Below are positions 12,726-20,967 of a stretch of 22,735 bases of DNA, in pieces (position 1 is the first letter of the stretch; each line of letters opens with the position of its first letter). A model generated the notes under the pieces. The model saw only the letters and a list, made by a program, of their open reading frames with translations, did not search any database and was not told where the DNA came from. The stretch comes from Pseudomonadota bacterium (lineage in GTDB: Bacteria; Pseudomonadota; Alphaproteobacteria; Rhizobiales; Devosiaceae). The position numbers and the translations under genes were made by a program. The stretch spans positions 1 to 22,735 of the forward strand of contig JAEWCE010000117.1 of NCBI GenBank assembly GCA_023390785.1, read 5' to 3'.

Positions 12726-14006
12726 GTGATCCGGAATATCGTAAGGACAGCCTTGCTCACGTCGGCCCTGGTGACCGTGGCCGTGGGTGGCGCGCTGGCG
12801 AAAGACACCGTTGTGTGGTGGGACTTCCTGGGCGGCGGTGACGGCGTCCGCATGAAGAAGCTCATCGAGGACTTCAACGCCGAGCACAAGGATACGATCG
12901 AAATCCAGGCGACCACCCTCGACTGGGGTACGCCGTTCTATTCCAAGGTCCAGACCTCGACCGCCGTCGGCGAGGGCCCGGACATCATGACCTACCACGC
13001 CTCGCGCATCCCGCTCGGGGTCAGCCAGAACGTTCTGTCCGAGATCACGGCCGATGACATGAAGGCCATGGGCCTGTCGCAGGACTCGTTCGCGGCCGCC
13101 ACCTGGGACGCCGTGCACGTCGACGGCAAGCAGTACGCCGTGCCCTTCGACCAGCATCCGATCGTGCTCTACTACAACAAGGACAAGCTGGCGGCCGCCG
13201 GCCTGATCGGCGCCGATGGTCTGCCGACCGGGCTGAACGGGCTCGACAACTTCGATGCCGCCCTCAAGAAGCTCAAGGACGGTGGCAGCAAGTGGGGCAT
13301 CTCCACCGTGACTGCCGACGGCAGCTTCGCCTTCCGCACCATCTATTCGCTGCTCTGCCAGCAGAATGGCGAGATCGGCAGCGACGGCAACTGGTTCCCG
13401 GGCGACAGCAAGGAGAAGCTGGCCAAGGCGGTGCAGGTGATTGCCGACTGGGTCAAGGATGGCCTCAACCCGTCCAACACCGACTATCCCTCCACCGTGG
13501 CGCTGTTCACCTCGGGCGATGCCCCGCTGATGATCAACGGCGTGTGGGAAGTGCCCACGATGGTCGACCTCGAAAAGCAGGGTAAGCTCTTCAACTGGGG
13601 CGCCATCGAACTGCCGGTGCTGTTCGACCACGCCTGCACCTATGCCGACTCGCATACGCTCGCCATCCCGAACAATGCCGGCAAGACCGTTGATCCGTCC
13701 AAGCACGCCGACGTGCTCGAGATCATCAAGTGGATGGAAGGCCACGCGCTGTTCTGGGCGACTGCCGGCCACATCCCGGCCAACAAGGCCGTGACCGAGA
13801 GCGCCGAATACAAGGCGATGCAGCCGCAGGCGACCTATGCCCCGGTTATGGCCAACCTGGTGTTCGACCCGAAGTCGAAGTTCGCCGGCGTTGCCTCCCC
13901 GCTGTTTGACGCCGCGGGCAACTCGTTCACCCCGGCCATCAACGGCGAAATCAGCGCCGAAGATGCCGCGAACGAAGTGACCGAAACGCTCAACGCGCTG
14001 AAGTAA
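12726..14006 (+). CDS. Sugar ABC transporter substrate-binding protein, family 1
   Basis: This is the periplasmic capture subunit of a carbohydrate importer, 426 residues. The start is GTG at 12726 with GGGAGGA 5 bases upstream. It opens a Sec signal peptide (MIRNIVRTALLTSALVTVAV then GGALA, cleavage after A25). The mature protein begins KDTVVWWDFLGGGDG, followed by KKLIEDFNAEHKD, the standard first strand and helix of family 1 binding proteins; GEGPDIMTYHASRI and FDQHPIVLYYNKD are also characteristic. An upstream in-frame ATG 15 codons earlier would place the ribosome-binding site inside the gene. The gene context (GH51, GH127) suggests arabino-oligosaccharides as ligand; that is inference. 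It is the first gene of a four-gene plus-strand operon. Confidence 0.95.
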   Translation: MIRNIVRTALLTSALVTVAVGGALAKDTVVWWDFLGGGDGVRMKKLIEDFNAEHKDTIEIQATTLDWGTPFYSKVQTSTAVGEGPDIMTYHASRIPLGVSQNVLSEITADDMKAMGLSQDSFAAATWDAVHVDGKQYAVPFDQHPIVLYYNKDKLAAAGLIGADGLPTGLNGLDNFDAALKKLKDGGSKWGISTVTADGSFAFRTIYSLLCQQNGEIGSDGNWFPGDSKEKLAKAVQVIADWVKDGLNPSNTDYPSTVALFTSGDAPLMINGVWEVPTMVDLEKQGKLFNWGAIELPVLFDHACTYADSHTLAIPNNAGKTVDPSKHADVLEIIKWMEGHALFWATAGHIPANKAVTESAEYKAMQPQATYAPVMANLVFDPKSKFAGVASPLFDAAGNSFTPAINGEISAEDAANEVTETLNALK

Positions 14007-14019
14007 CGTTCAAGTCAGG

Positions 14020-14045
14020 GCCCGGCTGATCGTGTTCAGCCGGGC
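14020..14045 (+). terminator. Hairpin between binding-protein and permease genes
   Basis: A perfect 10-bp stem (GCCCGGCTGA 14020-14029, complement 14036-14045) with a 6-base loop follows the stop codon by 13 bases. It is followed by the U-rich TATTCTTATT. This resembles a weak Rho-independent terminator that would let some transcripts continue into the permease genes, raising the binding protein relative to the pore. Confidence 0.6.
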
Positions 14046-14069
14046 TATTCTTATTGGCGCGGGGGCACA

Positions 14070-14948
14070 ATGACCAAGAGCCGAGGCAACGAGATGCTGG
14101 TCGCGGCCGTGCTGGTCGCGCCCTTCGTCGTCATCTATGGCTGGATGTTCGTCTATCCCATCATTCAGATGGTGCGGCTGACATTCACCAACGCACCGCT
14201 GATCGGCCCCGGTGACTGGATCGGACTGGATAACTACCAGCGCATGTTCGGCGACCGGGTGTTCCGCGGGGCGATCTGGAACACCACCTATTTCGTCCTG
14301 CTGACGGTTGTGCCCGGAACGGCAGTTGCGCTGGCCATTGCCCTGATGGTCAGCCGTCTCAAGGGCTGGCTGCAGAGCCTGATCCTGTCGATGTTCTTTC
14401 TGCCCTACGTGCTGCCGGTCACCGGCGTCTACATCATCTGTGACTGGATGACGAACGTGCAGTTCGGCGTGCTGCAGCCGTTGATCGAACTGGTCGTGGG
14501 CAAGCCCGTCAACGTCTGGCGCACCATTCCCTGGTTCATGCCGGCGGTGGCGCTGATGACGATCTGGTGGACCAACGGCTTCTCGATCCTGCTGTTCCTC
14601 GCCGGCATCAGGAACATTCCGCGCGAGCTCTACGAAGCCGCGGCACTCGATGGCGCCACGCGCGGCCAGGTGTTCTGGCGCGTGACCTGGCCACTCATCT
14701 GGCCGGTGACGGTGCTCTGCCTCACCATCCAGCTCATCCTGCAGCTCAAGATTTTCGATCAGGTCTACCTGTTCGCCATGGGCGGTCGCACCGCCGCCAC
14801 GATGGTTCTGGTGCAGTACATCTACGAGCAGGCGTTCCAGAAGAACTCCGGCGGCTATGCCGCGACGATCGCGCTCGCGCTGTTCGTCATCGTCGTCGCC
14901 TTCTCGGTGCTGCAATTTCAGGCGCTGCGCATCAGGAGGAGCAGATGA
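14070..14948 (+). CDS. Sugar ABC transporter permease, MalF/UgpA type
   Basis: This is an inner-membrane pore subunit of 292 residues. Hydrophobic helices are at about 8-30, 72-95, 103-125, 157-180, 206-228 and 262-285. The ATPase-contacting EAA loop is at 189-208 (EAAALDGATRGQVFWRVTWP). The short leader and the tail RIRRSR fit the positive-inside rule. The ATG follows GGGGG at a spacing of 5. Its stop overlaps the next start by 4 bases (14945-14948). It pairs with the MalG-type protein encoded downstream and with the binding protein upstream. Confidence 0.94.
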   Translation: MTKSRGNEMLVAAVLVAPFVVIYGWMFVYPIIQMVRLTFTNAPLIGPGDWIGLDNYQRMFGDRVFRGAIWNTTYFVLLTVVPGTAVALAIALMVSRLKGWLQSLILSMFFLPYVLPVTGVYIICDWMTNVQFGVLQPLIELVVGKPVNVWRTIPWFMPAVALMTIWWTNGFSILLFLAGIRNIPRELYEAAALDGATRGQVFWRVTWPLIWPVTVLCLTIQLILQLKIFDQVYLFAMGGRTAATMVLVQYIYEQAFQKNSGGYAATIALALFVIVVAFSVLQFQALRIRRSR

Positions 14949-15814
14949 GCGTGTCCGCGGAAACTGCGCCGGCAACGGCGGTGCGTGGCAAGAAGATCGT
15001 CGACGTCGGCGGCATCCTGCTGACCATCCTGACGATTATCTGCGCCGCGATCTGGTTTTTCCCCCTCTACTGGGCGCTCGTGACGAGCTTCCGGCCGGAA
15101 GACGAAACCACCAAGAGCCTCAGCCTGCTGCCCGAGCAGCCGACGCTCGCCAGCTATCTCTACGTCATCCAGAACTCGAAGCTGCCCATCTGGTACCTCA
15201 ATTCGACGATCACCTCGGTGCTGGTGACGGTCATCGCGGTGTTCATGGCGGCCTGCTGCGCCTATGCCATCTCGCAGTTGCGCTTCCCCGGCCGTTTGCT
15301 GTTGTGGTGGATGATCCTCGCGAGCTTCATGGTGCCGGTCTCGGCGCTGATCGTGAACCACTTCATCATCATCGCCGGTGTCAAGCTGCTCAATACGCAT
15401 CTCGGCATCGTACTGCCGCTGCTGATCAGCCCGGTGACGGTCATCGTCTACAAGCAGTTCTTCGATTCGCTGCCGCGTGAGTTCAGAGAGGCCGCCGTCA
15501 TGGACGGCGCCAATGAGTTCCAGCTGTTTCTGAGGGTCTTCCTGCCGATGAACTGGGGCGTGACGACGGCTCTGGCGATCATCACCTTCATCGGCGCGTG
15601 GAACAACTTCCTCTGGCCGTTCCTTGCGGCCCAGGACGAGAGGATGATGACGGTGACGGTGGGCATCACCGCCGTCCAGGACGCGTTCGGTGTCTACTAC
15701 GCGCGCCTGCTCGCGGGTGCCGTCTTGGCCGGCCTGCCCGTGGCGCTGGCCTACATCATCTTCCAAAAGCGCGTGACCCAGGCGATCACGCTTTCCGCCG
15801 GCATCAAAGGTTAG
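14945..15814 (+). CDS. Sugar ABC transporter permease, MalG/UgpE type
   Basis: This is the second pore subunit, 289 residues from the ATG at 14945. That start is translationally coupled to the previous gene through an ATGA overlap and has AGGAGGAG upstream. The open frame continues much further upstream only as an out-of-frame shadow of the MalF-type gene. The first helix is at about 22-44 (LTILTIICAAIWFFPLYWA), and the family motif FRPEDE follows. The EAA loop is at 182-201 (EAAVMDGANEFQLFLRVFLP). The ending KRVTQAITLSAGIKG is typical of MalG-type subunits. Confidence 0.95.
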   Translation: MSVSAETAPATAVRGKKIVDVGGILLTILTIICAAIWFFPLYWALVTSFRPEDETTKSLSLLPEQPTLASYLYVIQNSKLPIWYLNSTITSVLVTVIAVFMAACCAYAISQLRFPGRLLLWWMILASFMVPVSALIVNHFIIIAGVKLLNTHLGIVLPLLISPVTVIVYKQFFDSLPREFREAAVMDGANEFQLFLRVFLPMNWGVTTALAIITFIGAWNNFLWPFLAAQDERMMTVTVGITAVQDAFGVYYARLLAGAVLAGLPVALAYIIFQKRVTQAITLSAGIKG

Positions 15815-15823
15815 GGCTCGGAC

Positions 15824-16903
15824 ATGCCATACGTCGAACTGAGGAACGTCAGCAAGCGCTACGGCAATGTGGAGGTGATCAACAACCTCTCGCTGGGCGT
15901 CGAGGAAGGCTCGTTCACCGCGCTCCTGGGGCCGTCCGGTTGTGGCAAGTCCACGCTGCTGCGCATGGTGGCCGGACTCGAGGAGATCACCAGCGGGCAA
16001 TGCTTCATCGCCGGCACCGAGGTGACCAGCATGCCGCCGGCCAAGCGCGGCGCCGCGATGGTGTTTCAGAACTACGCGCTCTATCCGCATCTCACGGTGC
16101 GCCAGAACATCGCCTTCTCCCTCTCGCTCGCACATGCGCCAAAGAGCGTGCAGAACGAGCAGGTCGAGCGCGTCTCCCGGATGCTGCAGCTCGATCAGTT
16201 GCTCGACCGTCGTCCGGCGCAGCTCTCCGGCGGCCAGCGCCAGCGCGTCGCCATCGGCCGGGCACTGGTGCGCAATCCACAGGTGTTCCTGTTCGACGAG
16301 CCGCTCAGCAATCTCGACGCCATGCTGCGCGTGCAGATGCGGCTGGAGCTCGCCAAGCTGCACCAGGACGTGCGGACGACGATGATCTATGTCACCCACG
16401 ACCAGGTCGAGGCCATGACGCTGGCCGACCAGATCGTCGTGCTCGACAAGGGCCGCATCAGCCAGCAGGGCACGCCGCTCGAGCTCTACAACAGGCCCGC
16501 CAACAAATTCGTCGCCGCCTTCATCGGCTCGCCGGCCATGAACTTCTTCACCGCGCAGGTGACGGGACAGGCGGGCGATGCCGTCACGCTTACACTCCCC
16601 GGCGGCCGCAGCACCACCATCACCACGCGCGGCGGCAAGGCCGGCAGCGGCAACGTCGATGTCGGCGTGCGCCCCGAGCATCTGCGGATCGGCGCGACTG
16701 GCGCCCCCGATGCCGCGTTCGACGGCACCGTGCGCATCGTCGAGCAGCTCGGCAACTCGACCCTGCTCTATGTCGACACCCCGGCGGGCCAGCTCATCGT
16801 CGAGGGCGAGGGCAATCTCGACCTCGATCCGGGCGAGACCGTCAGTGTCGCCATCGCCACCCAGAACGCGCATCTGTTCGGCGCCGACGACAAGGTCATC
16901 TGA
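15824..16903 (+). CDS. Sugar ABC transporter ATPase, MsmX/UgpC/MalK type
   Basis: This is the energy-coupling ATPase of the carbohydrate importer, 359 residues. It has Walker A GPSGCGKS (36-43), Q-loop MVFQNYALYPH (79-89), signature LSGGQ (134-138), Walker B VFLFDE (154-159) and switch H192 in VTHDQ. The C-terminal OB/TOBE regulatory domain runs from about 235 to the end. The start 9 bases after the MalG stop has only a weak purine stretch. ATPases of this type can serve several importers. The second importer in this window (20968-22733) shows no ATPase gene of its own within view, so sharing is plausible. It ends 21 bases from the converging ArsR-like gene. Confidence 0.95.
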   Translation: MPYVELRNVSKRYGNVEVINNLSLGVEEGSFTALLGPSGCGKSTLLRMVAGLEEITSGQCFIAGTEVTSMPPAKRGAAMVFQNYALYPHLTVRQNIAFSLSLAHAPKSVQNEQVERVSRMLQLDQLLDRRPAQLSGGQRQRVAIGRALVRNPQVFLFDEPLSNLDAMLRVQMRLELAKLHQDVRTTMIYVTHDQVEAMTLADQIVVLDKGRISQQGTPLELYNRPANKFVAAFIGSPAMNFFTAQVTGQAGDAVTLTLPGGRSTTITTRGGKAGSGNVDVGVRPEHLRIGATGAPDAAFDGTVRIVEQLGNSTLLYVDTPAGQLIVEGEGNLDLDPGETVSVAIATQNAHLFGADDKVI

Positions 16904-16924
16904 CCCCGGCGGCGTCACCCGCGC

Positions 16925-17854
16925 TCATCGCGCGGTGTGGATTCTGAGCACGATGTCCTGGTCGTAATTGCCGAAGCCGCGGCCGAAGATGTTGACACCG
17001 CCCGGATGCCTGGCGTTGGCCTTCACTCCGATGCGCAGCCGGATCGAGTGGTGCGTGGACACATCGAGGTCCTTCAGCGACACCGGCGAGATCTTCACCC
17101 CATCGACATAGGTGCCGTCCTTGGCCACGCGCCAGGTCTTGAGCTTGCCGTATTGACTGCCGCGCAAGGTCCACCAGTCAGGCGTATAGACGCCGCGCTG
17201 GTCGCCGAAATCGCCGGGGCTCGTCCACGTGCCCACGTCCTTCTGGTTCACCGTCACGGTGATGTCCGACGGCCAGTCGGTGGCCGTGCCCGGCACTTCC
17301 GACGAGATCTCGAACGAGAACTCCATCGCCTCGATATCGGTCTTGCTCAGCCGCGCATTGTTGGGGAACTGGTACTCGACGAAGCCGCGCGTGAACCACA
17401 TCAGCCCGGCCCGCATCCGGCTCGGATCAAGGAAGGTGTCGGGCACGTCGAGCAGCCCGATGATGCCGTCGGTCGAGCACAGCCCGCACGGCGCGCTCAC
17501 CTCGCAACTGGTATAGAGCCCCACCGGCATCGCCACCTCGATCATGTCCGGCTTGGTGGCGGCGACGTCCTCTTTGAACATCACCAGTACCTCGTCGTAG
17601 ATGGCTCGGCAGATCTTCTGGTTGCCCTTGCGCGCCTTCTGCGTCTCGGTCTTGATCAGCCCCGCTTCCTCGAGGATCTGCAGGTTCGAGCTCACCGTGG
17701 ATTGCGGCAGCTCGAGGCGGCTGGCAATGTCGTTGACGTTCAGCCCGCCGCTGACATGCAGCGCCCGCAGGATTTTCACCCGCACCGGCGACGCCAGTCC
17801 GCGCAGCACGTCCGGTCGCTCCTCCGGATCGACCAACAGGAAATTCCGGCTCAT
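16925..17854 (-). CDS. ArsR-type winged-helix regulator with a large C-terminal domain
   Basis: This is a transcription factor of 309 residues, about three times the size of classical ArsR/SmtB repressors. The winged helix-turn-helix is at about 15-75 (LRGLASPVRVKILRALHV, then LPQSTVSSNLQILEEAGLIK). From about 100 there is a long, mostly beta-predicted region rich in Gly, Trp and Asp. It includes the cysteine group C117, C123, C126 (CEVSAPCGLCS), the segment ATDWPSDITVTVNQKDVGTW (191-210), and a tail with RLRIGVKANARHPGGVNIFG. I recall similar two-part proteins in Firmicutes and rhizobia next to glycosidase genes, but know of no tested function. The C-terminal part may be a sugar sensor; that is inference. 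It follows GH127 by 122 bases and is convergent with the importer ATPase gene. The ribosome-binding site (GGAG one base from ATG) is poorly spaced. Confidence 0.8.
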   Translation of the reverse strand: MSRNFLLVDPEERPDVLRGLASPVRVKILRALHVSGGLNVNDIASRLELPQSTVSSNLQILEEAGLIKTETQKARKGNQKICRAIYDEVLVMFKEDVAATKPDMIEVAMPVGLYTSCEVSAPCGLCSTDGIIGLLDVPDTFLDPSRMRAGLMWFTRGFVEYQFPNNARLSKTDIEAMEFSFEISSEVPGTATDWPSDITVTVNQKDVGTWTSPGDFGDQRGVYTPDWWTLRGSQYGKLKTWRVAKDGTYVDGVKISPVSLKDLDVSTHHSIRLRIGVKANARHPGGVNIFGRGFGNYDQDIVLRIHTAR

Positions 17855-17881
17855 GCTCCGCGACGCCCGGGGATACTTATT

Positions 17882-17911
17882 CCGAAGACGTGATGTATAT
17901 CAGGACTTCGG
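17882..17911. promoter_or_regulatory. 30-bp dyad upstream of the ArsR-like regulator, candidate operator
   Basis: CCGAAG (17882-17887) and CTTCGG (17906-17911) flank an inner TGAT-GTAT-ATCA (17891-17902), all symmetric about one centre with 3-base gaps. It starts 28 bases upstream of the regulator's start codon. A TATAAC hexamer on the minus strand (17942-17937) could be the -10 box, which would place the dyad just downstream of the start of transcription. Two nested symmetric half-sites are what a dimeric winged-helix protein binds, so autoregulation is likely but unproven. Confidence 0.5.
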
Positions 17912-17964
17912 CTGCGTTCCTAGCCGGACGTTGAATGTTATACGCTTTTTCTCCGCCGTCCGCT

Positions 17965-17976
17965 GCCGGCGCCGGC
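17965..17976 (-). other. 12-bp palindrome at the end of the GH127 gene
   Basis: GCCGGCGCCGGC is perfectly self-complementary and starts directly after the GH127 stop codon on the transcribed strand. It can form only a tight hairpin and no U-run follows, so it is at best a weak transcript-end signal. The rest of the 122-base gap holds the regulator's leader. Confidence 0.3.
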
Positions 17977-19884
17977 TCAGGCCTCCGGGATCCACACCAC
18001 CATCGAGCCCTTGTTCCGGTTCGCCCACAGATAATAGGGCAGGGCGGTCAGCGTCGTCTCGTGCTCGCGCGACGGTTCGGTGCGGTAGAGCGCGTGCCAG
18101 TCCGAAGGGTCGATCGCCGTGGCCTTCGCCGACAGCGTCACCGCACCGCCGAACAGATCGGCCCGCGTGCTCGCCTTGAGCTCCGACGTCCGCGGCAGCT
18201 TCAGCCGCTGCACGCTGCCGCCCGGATTGTCGATCTCCTCGACGCAATAGACCAGCGGCCCGCGCTTCAGCGCCACCCGCCCCGCATCCATGATCACGCC
18301 CGGATGCGCATAGAGCCGTTCCGGCGGCATCGGCAGGTCCAGCGTCACCACGTCGCCCGTCCGCCAGGTGCGTGCGATGGTCACGTAGCCGTTGACCGGC
18401 GCGTCCGTCATTGCCTCGCCGTTGACCCTGAGCGTATGCGACCTGGCCCAGCCCGGCACCCGCAGCTTCACCTCGAAGGCCGCCGGCGTCTGCGGGTCGA
18501 TGGCGATGCTGATCTCGCCCGACCACGGATAGTTGGAGGTCTCGCGCAACTGCACCTTCGTGCCGGCGATCTCCTGGGTCGACGACATGCCGCCATAGAT
18601 GTGGAAGGCCACCCCATCGGGCGCCGTTGAGATGAAATAGCCGCCCACCGACGCCACCAGCCGGCTGACGTTCATCGTGCAGCACGGGCAGGTGTGCCAC
18701 TCCCAGCGTTCGGCCGAGCCGTCGCTCTCGAGCGGGTTGGCGTAGAAATAGTGCGTGCCGTCCTGGCTCAGCCCCGACAGCGCGCCGTTGTAGAGCGCCA
18801 GCTCCAGGATGTCGGCATATTTGGCATCGAGGTCGAGATGCAGCATGCGCTGCGCCCAGAAGATCAGCGCCACCGAGGCGCAGGTCTCGGCATAGGCGGT
18901 CTGGTTGGGCAGGTCGAAATCGTGGGTAAAGCCCTCATTGTGCGCCGACGGGCCGAGCCCCGCCGTCACGTACATCTTGGTCTCCATCACATCGTTCCAC
19001 AGGACCTCGCAGGCAGACTTCAGGGCCTCGTCCCTGAGTTCAGCGGCGAGGTCGGCCATGGCGCTGTAGAGATACATGGCGCGCACCGCGTGCCCCACCA
19101 CCTTGTGCTGCTGACGCACTGGCTGGTGTGACTGGCTATACTCGTAATTGGGGTAGTTGTAGCGCTGCTCCGCCAGTCCGCGCCGCGCCCGCTCCTCGCG
19201 CTCGATATCGTAGTAGTGCGGCGGCTGGTGCCCGCGCTCGTTGACGAAATACGCCGCGAGCTCGAGGTGTTTGCGCTCCTTGGTCAGGTGGTAGAGCTTG
19301 ACCAGCGCCAGCTCGATCTCGGGGTGTCCGCAATAGCCGCGCTTCTGCCCCGGTCCGGTGCCGAAGGTCTGGCGAATGTGCTCGACATAGCGCTCCATGA
19401 TGTCGAGCCACCGCCGCCGGCCCGTCGTTTCGAAATAGGCGATGGCGCCTTCCAGCATGTGCCCGGCGTTGTAGAGCTCGTGGTTGTCGCGCAGATTGGT
19501 CCAGCGGTTCTCCGGCTCACGGTCGAGGTACCAGCAATTGAGATAGCCGTCGGGCTGCTGCGCCGCCTCGAAATCGTCGACGATCGCCTCGATCTTGGCC
19601 TCGATGTCGGCGTCACGCCGATGCGACAGCGCATAGCTCGCCGCCTCGATCCACTTGCCGATGTCGGAATCCCAGAATACCTGCACGGAAAATCCGTTCG
19701 GGTGCCGCGGGAAGCGCAGCGGCGGCGGCGGCTGCGGCAGCTTCAGCGAGTCGAGATAGCCGTATTCGCTGAGCTTCTTGTGCTGGCTGGGGATGGTCGT
19801 GCGCAGCACGGTCTCCAGCCGCTCCTTCCAGAACTCGCCCTCGAGGCGGACATCGACAAAACGCACGGGATGGTACTGGCTCAT
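17977..19884 (-). CDS. Beta-L-arabinofuranosidase, glycoside hydrolase family 127
   Basis: This enzyme cleaves beta-linked L-arabinofuranose, as in beta-arabinobiose from extensin-type hydroxyproline-rich glycoproteins. It has 635 residues and no signal peptide, so it is probably cytoplasmic. The architecture is an (alpha/alpha)6 barrel (to about 420) followed by beta-sandwich domains. The zinc-cysteine active site of characterised HypBA1 (Glu322, Glu338, Cys340, Cys417, Cys418) is matched in order and spacing by E317 (HNEGF), E333 and C335 (YAETC), C401 and C402 (HTCPCCTMN). This makes an active cysteine-glycosidase very likely. The ATG has GGAG 6 bases upstream. It lies 27 bases after the LacI gene in the same direction. 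GH127 also includes acetamido- and other specificities, but the arabinose context favours this call. Confidence 0.92.
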   Translation of the reverse strand: MSQYHPVRFVDVRLEGEFWKERLETVLRTTIPSQHKKLSEYGYLDSLKLPQPPPPLRFPRHPNGFSVQVFWDSDIGKWIEAASYALSHRRDADIEAKIEAIVDDFEAAQQPDGYLNCWYLDREPENRWTNLRDNHELYNAGHMLEGAIAYFETTGRRRWLDIMERYVEHIRQTFGTGPGQKRGYCGHPEIELALVKLYHLTKERKHLELAAYFVNERGHQPPHYYDIEREERARRGLAEQRYNYPNYEYSQSHQPVRQQHKVVGHAVRAMYLYSAMADLAAELRDEALKSACEVLWNDVMETKMYVTAGLGPSAHNEGFTHDFDLPNQTAYAETCASVALIFWAQRMLHLDLDAKYADILELALYNGALSGLSQDGTHYFYANPLESDGSAERWEWHTCPCCTMNVSRLVASVGGYFISTAPDGVAFHIYGGMSSTQEIAGTKVQLRETSNYPWSGEISIAIDPQTPAAFEVKLRVPGWARSHTLRVNGEAMTDAPVNGYVTIARTWRTGDVVTLDLPMPPERLYAHPGVIMDAGRVALKRGPLVYCVEEIDNPGGSVQRLKLPRTSELKASTRADLFGGAVTLSAKATAIDPSDWHALYRTEPSREHETTLTALPYYLWANRNKGSMVVWIPEA

Positions 19885-19911
19885 TGGAACTCCGTTCTGC
19901 GCCGCCGGCGC

Positions 19912-20967
19912 CTATGGCTGGATTTTCGACGAGTCGCGGATGACGAGGCTGCAGGGCAGGCGGCGCACGCCGCTCAGGCGCTCGCCGGCGATCAGCCGCA
20001 GCAGCGCCTCGCCCGCCTCGTGCCCCAGCGTCGTCAGATTCATGTCGACGCTCGACAGCTGCGGCCGCGCCGACAGCGTCATCACGTCCCAATTGTCGAA
20101 ACCGACGATCGCCACCTGCCCGGGAATGGCAATGCCGCGCTCACGCAGGGCCTCGCTGGCGCCGCGCGCCAACTGGTCGTTGTCGCAGAACAGCGCATCG
20201 GGAGGCGTTGCCACATCGTCGAACAGCCGGGCCACCGCGTCGCGGCCCCACGCTTCCGACCACGGGCCGTTGACATAGAGCGCCGGGTCGTAGGCGATGC
20301 CGGCAGCCCCGAGGCTCTCGATGTAGCCCGCCTGCCTCAGGCGCACCGCGTCGAACCGCTCCGGTCCTGCCACATGCGCAATGCGCCGCCGCCCGCCGGC
20401 CACCAGATGGTCAACCGCCAGGCGGGCGCCGCCCTGGTCATCGGGGATCAGGCAATAGGCGCCGGGATCGTCGGCCTGCGAATACACATAGACGATGGGC
20501 AGTCCCGCCGGCACCGGCCCGATCGGCGGCCGCTTGTCGGCGCGGCGCGCCGTCACGATCAGCCCGTCGATGCGCTTGCGCATCAACTGCTCGAGATGCT
20601 GCCGTTCGCGCGCCGGATCGTCCGTGGCATTGCACATGAACACCGCGATCCCCTGGTCGGCGAGCTTTTGCTCCAGCGCCTCGACGATGGGGAAGCTGAA
20701 CCGGCCGAAGCTGTCATTGGTGATCAGCCCCACCGTCATCGACCGCGCCCGGTGCAGGCTCTGCGCCAGGTCGTTGGGCCGGTAGCCGATCTCGCGCGCC
20801 ACCCCCAGCACCTTGTCGCGCGTCTCCTGCCGCAGGTGTCCGGTGCGGTTGAGCGCCTTACTGGCGGTGCCGATCGACACCTGCGCAGCGCGCGCCACGT
20901 CATGGATCGTCGGCCCGTTCCGCCCGCCCCGCCCAGTGCCCGACGGTTTGCCCGCGCGCGTCGTCAT
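19912..20967 (-). CDS. LacI/GalR-family transcriptional repressor
   Basis: This is a sugar-responsive repressor of 351 residues. The helix-turn-helix and hinge are at about 20-75 (TIHDVARAAQVSIGTASKAL, then GYRPNDLAQSLHRARS). The N-terminal arm of 18 residues is longer than usual and basic. The periplasmic-binding-protein-like effector domain follows (TVGLITNDSFGRFSFP, then VFMCNATDDPARERQHLEQL, and FCDNDQLARGASEALRERGI). The ATG immediately follows the TAG of the MalG-type permease with no base between. The gene sits inside a transporter/GH127 operon, so it probably controls that operon and perhaps the divergent region at 12274-12725. The effector is not visible; arabinose or an arabino-oligosaccharide is inferred. 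Confidence 0.95.
   Translation of the reverse strand: MTTRAGKPSGTGRGGRNGPTIHDVARAAQVSIGTASKALNRTGHLRQETRDKVLGVAREIGYRPNDLAQSLHRARSMTVGLITNDSFGRFSFPIVEALEQKLADQGIAVFMCNATDDPARERQHLEQLMRKRIDGLIVTARRADKRPPIGPVPAGLPIVYVYSQADDPGAYCLIPDDQGGARLAVDHLVAGGRRRIAHVAGPERFDAVRLRQAGYIESLGAAGIAYDPALYVNGPWSEAWGRDAVARLFDDVATPPDALFCDNDQLARGASEALRERGIAIPGQVAIVGFDNWDVMTLSARPQLSSVDMNLTTLGHEAGEALLRLIAGERLSGVRRLPCSLVIRDSSKIQP

Noticed and set aside
14918..16918. 666-codon open frame on the minus strand
   Set aside because: It is antisense to the MalG-type permease and the MsmX/UgpC-type ATPase, whose motifs are intact. The composition is that of an antisense shadow.
16904..16924. Terminator between the importer ATPase and ArsR-like genes
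   Set aside because: The convergent gap is only 21 bases. I could not find an inverted repeat with a T-run there.
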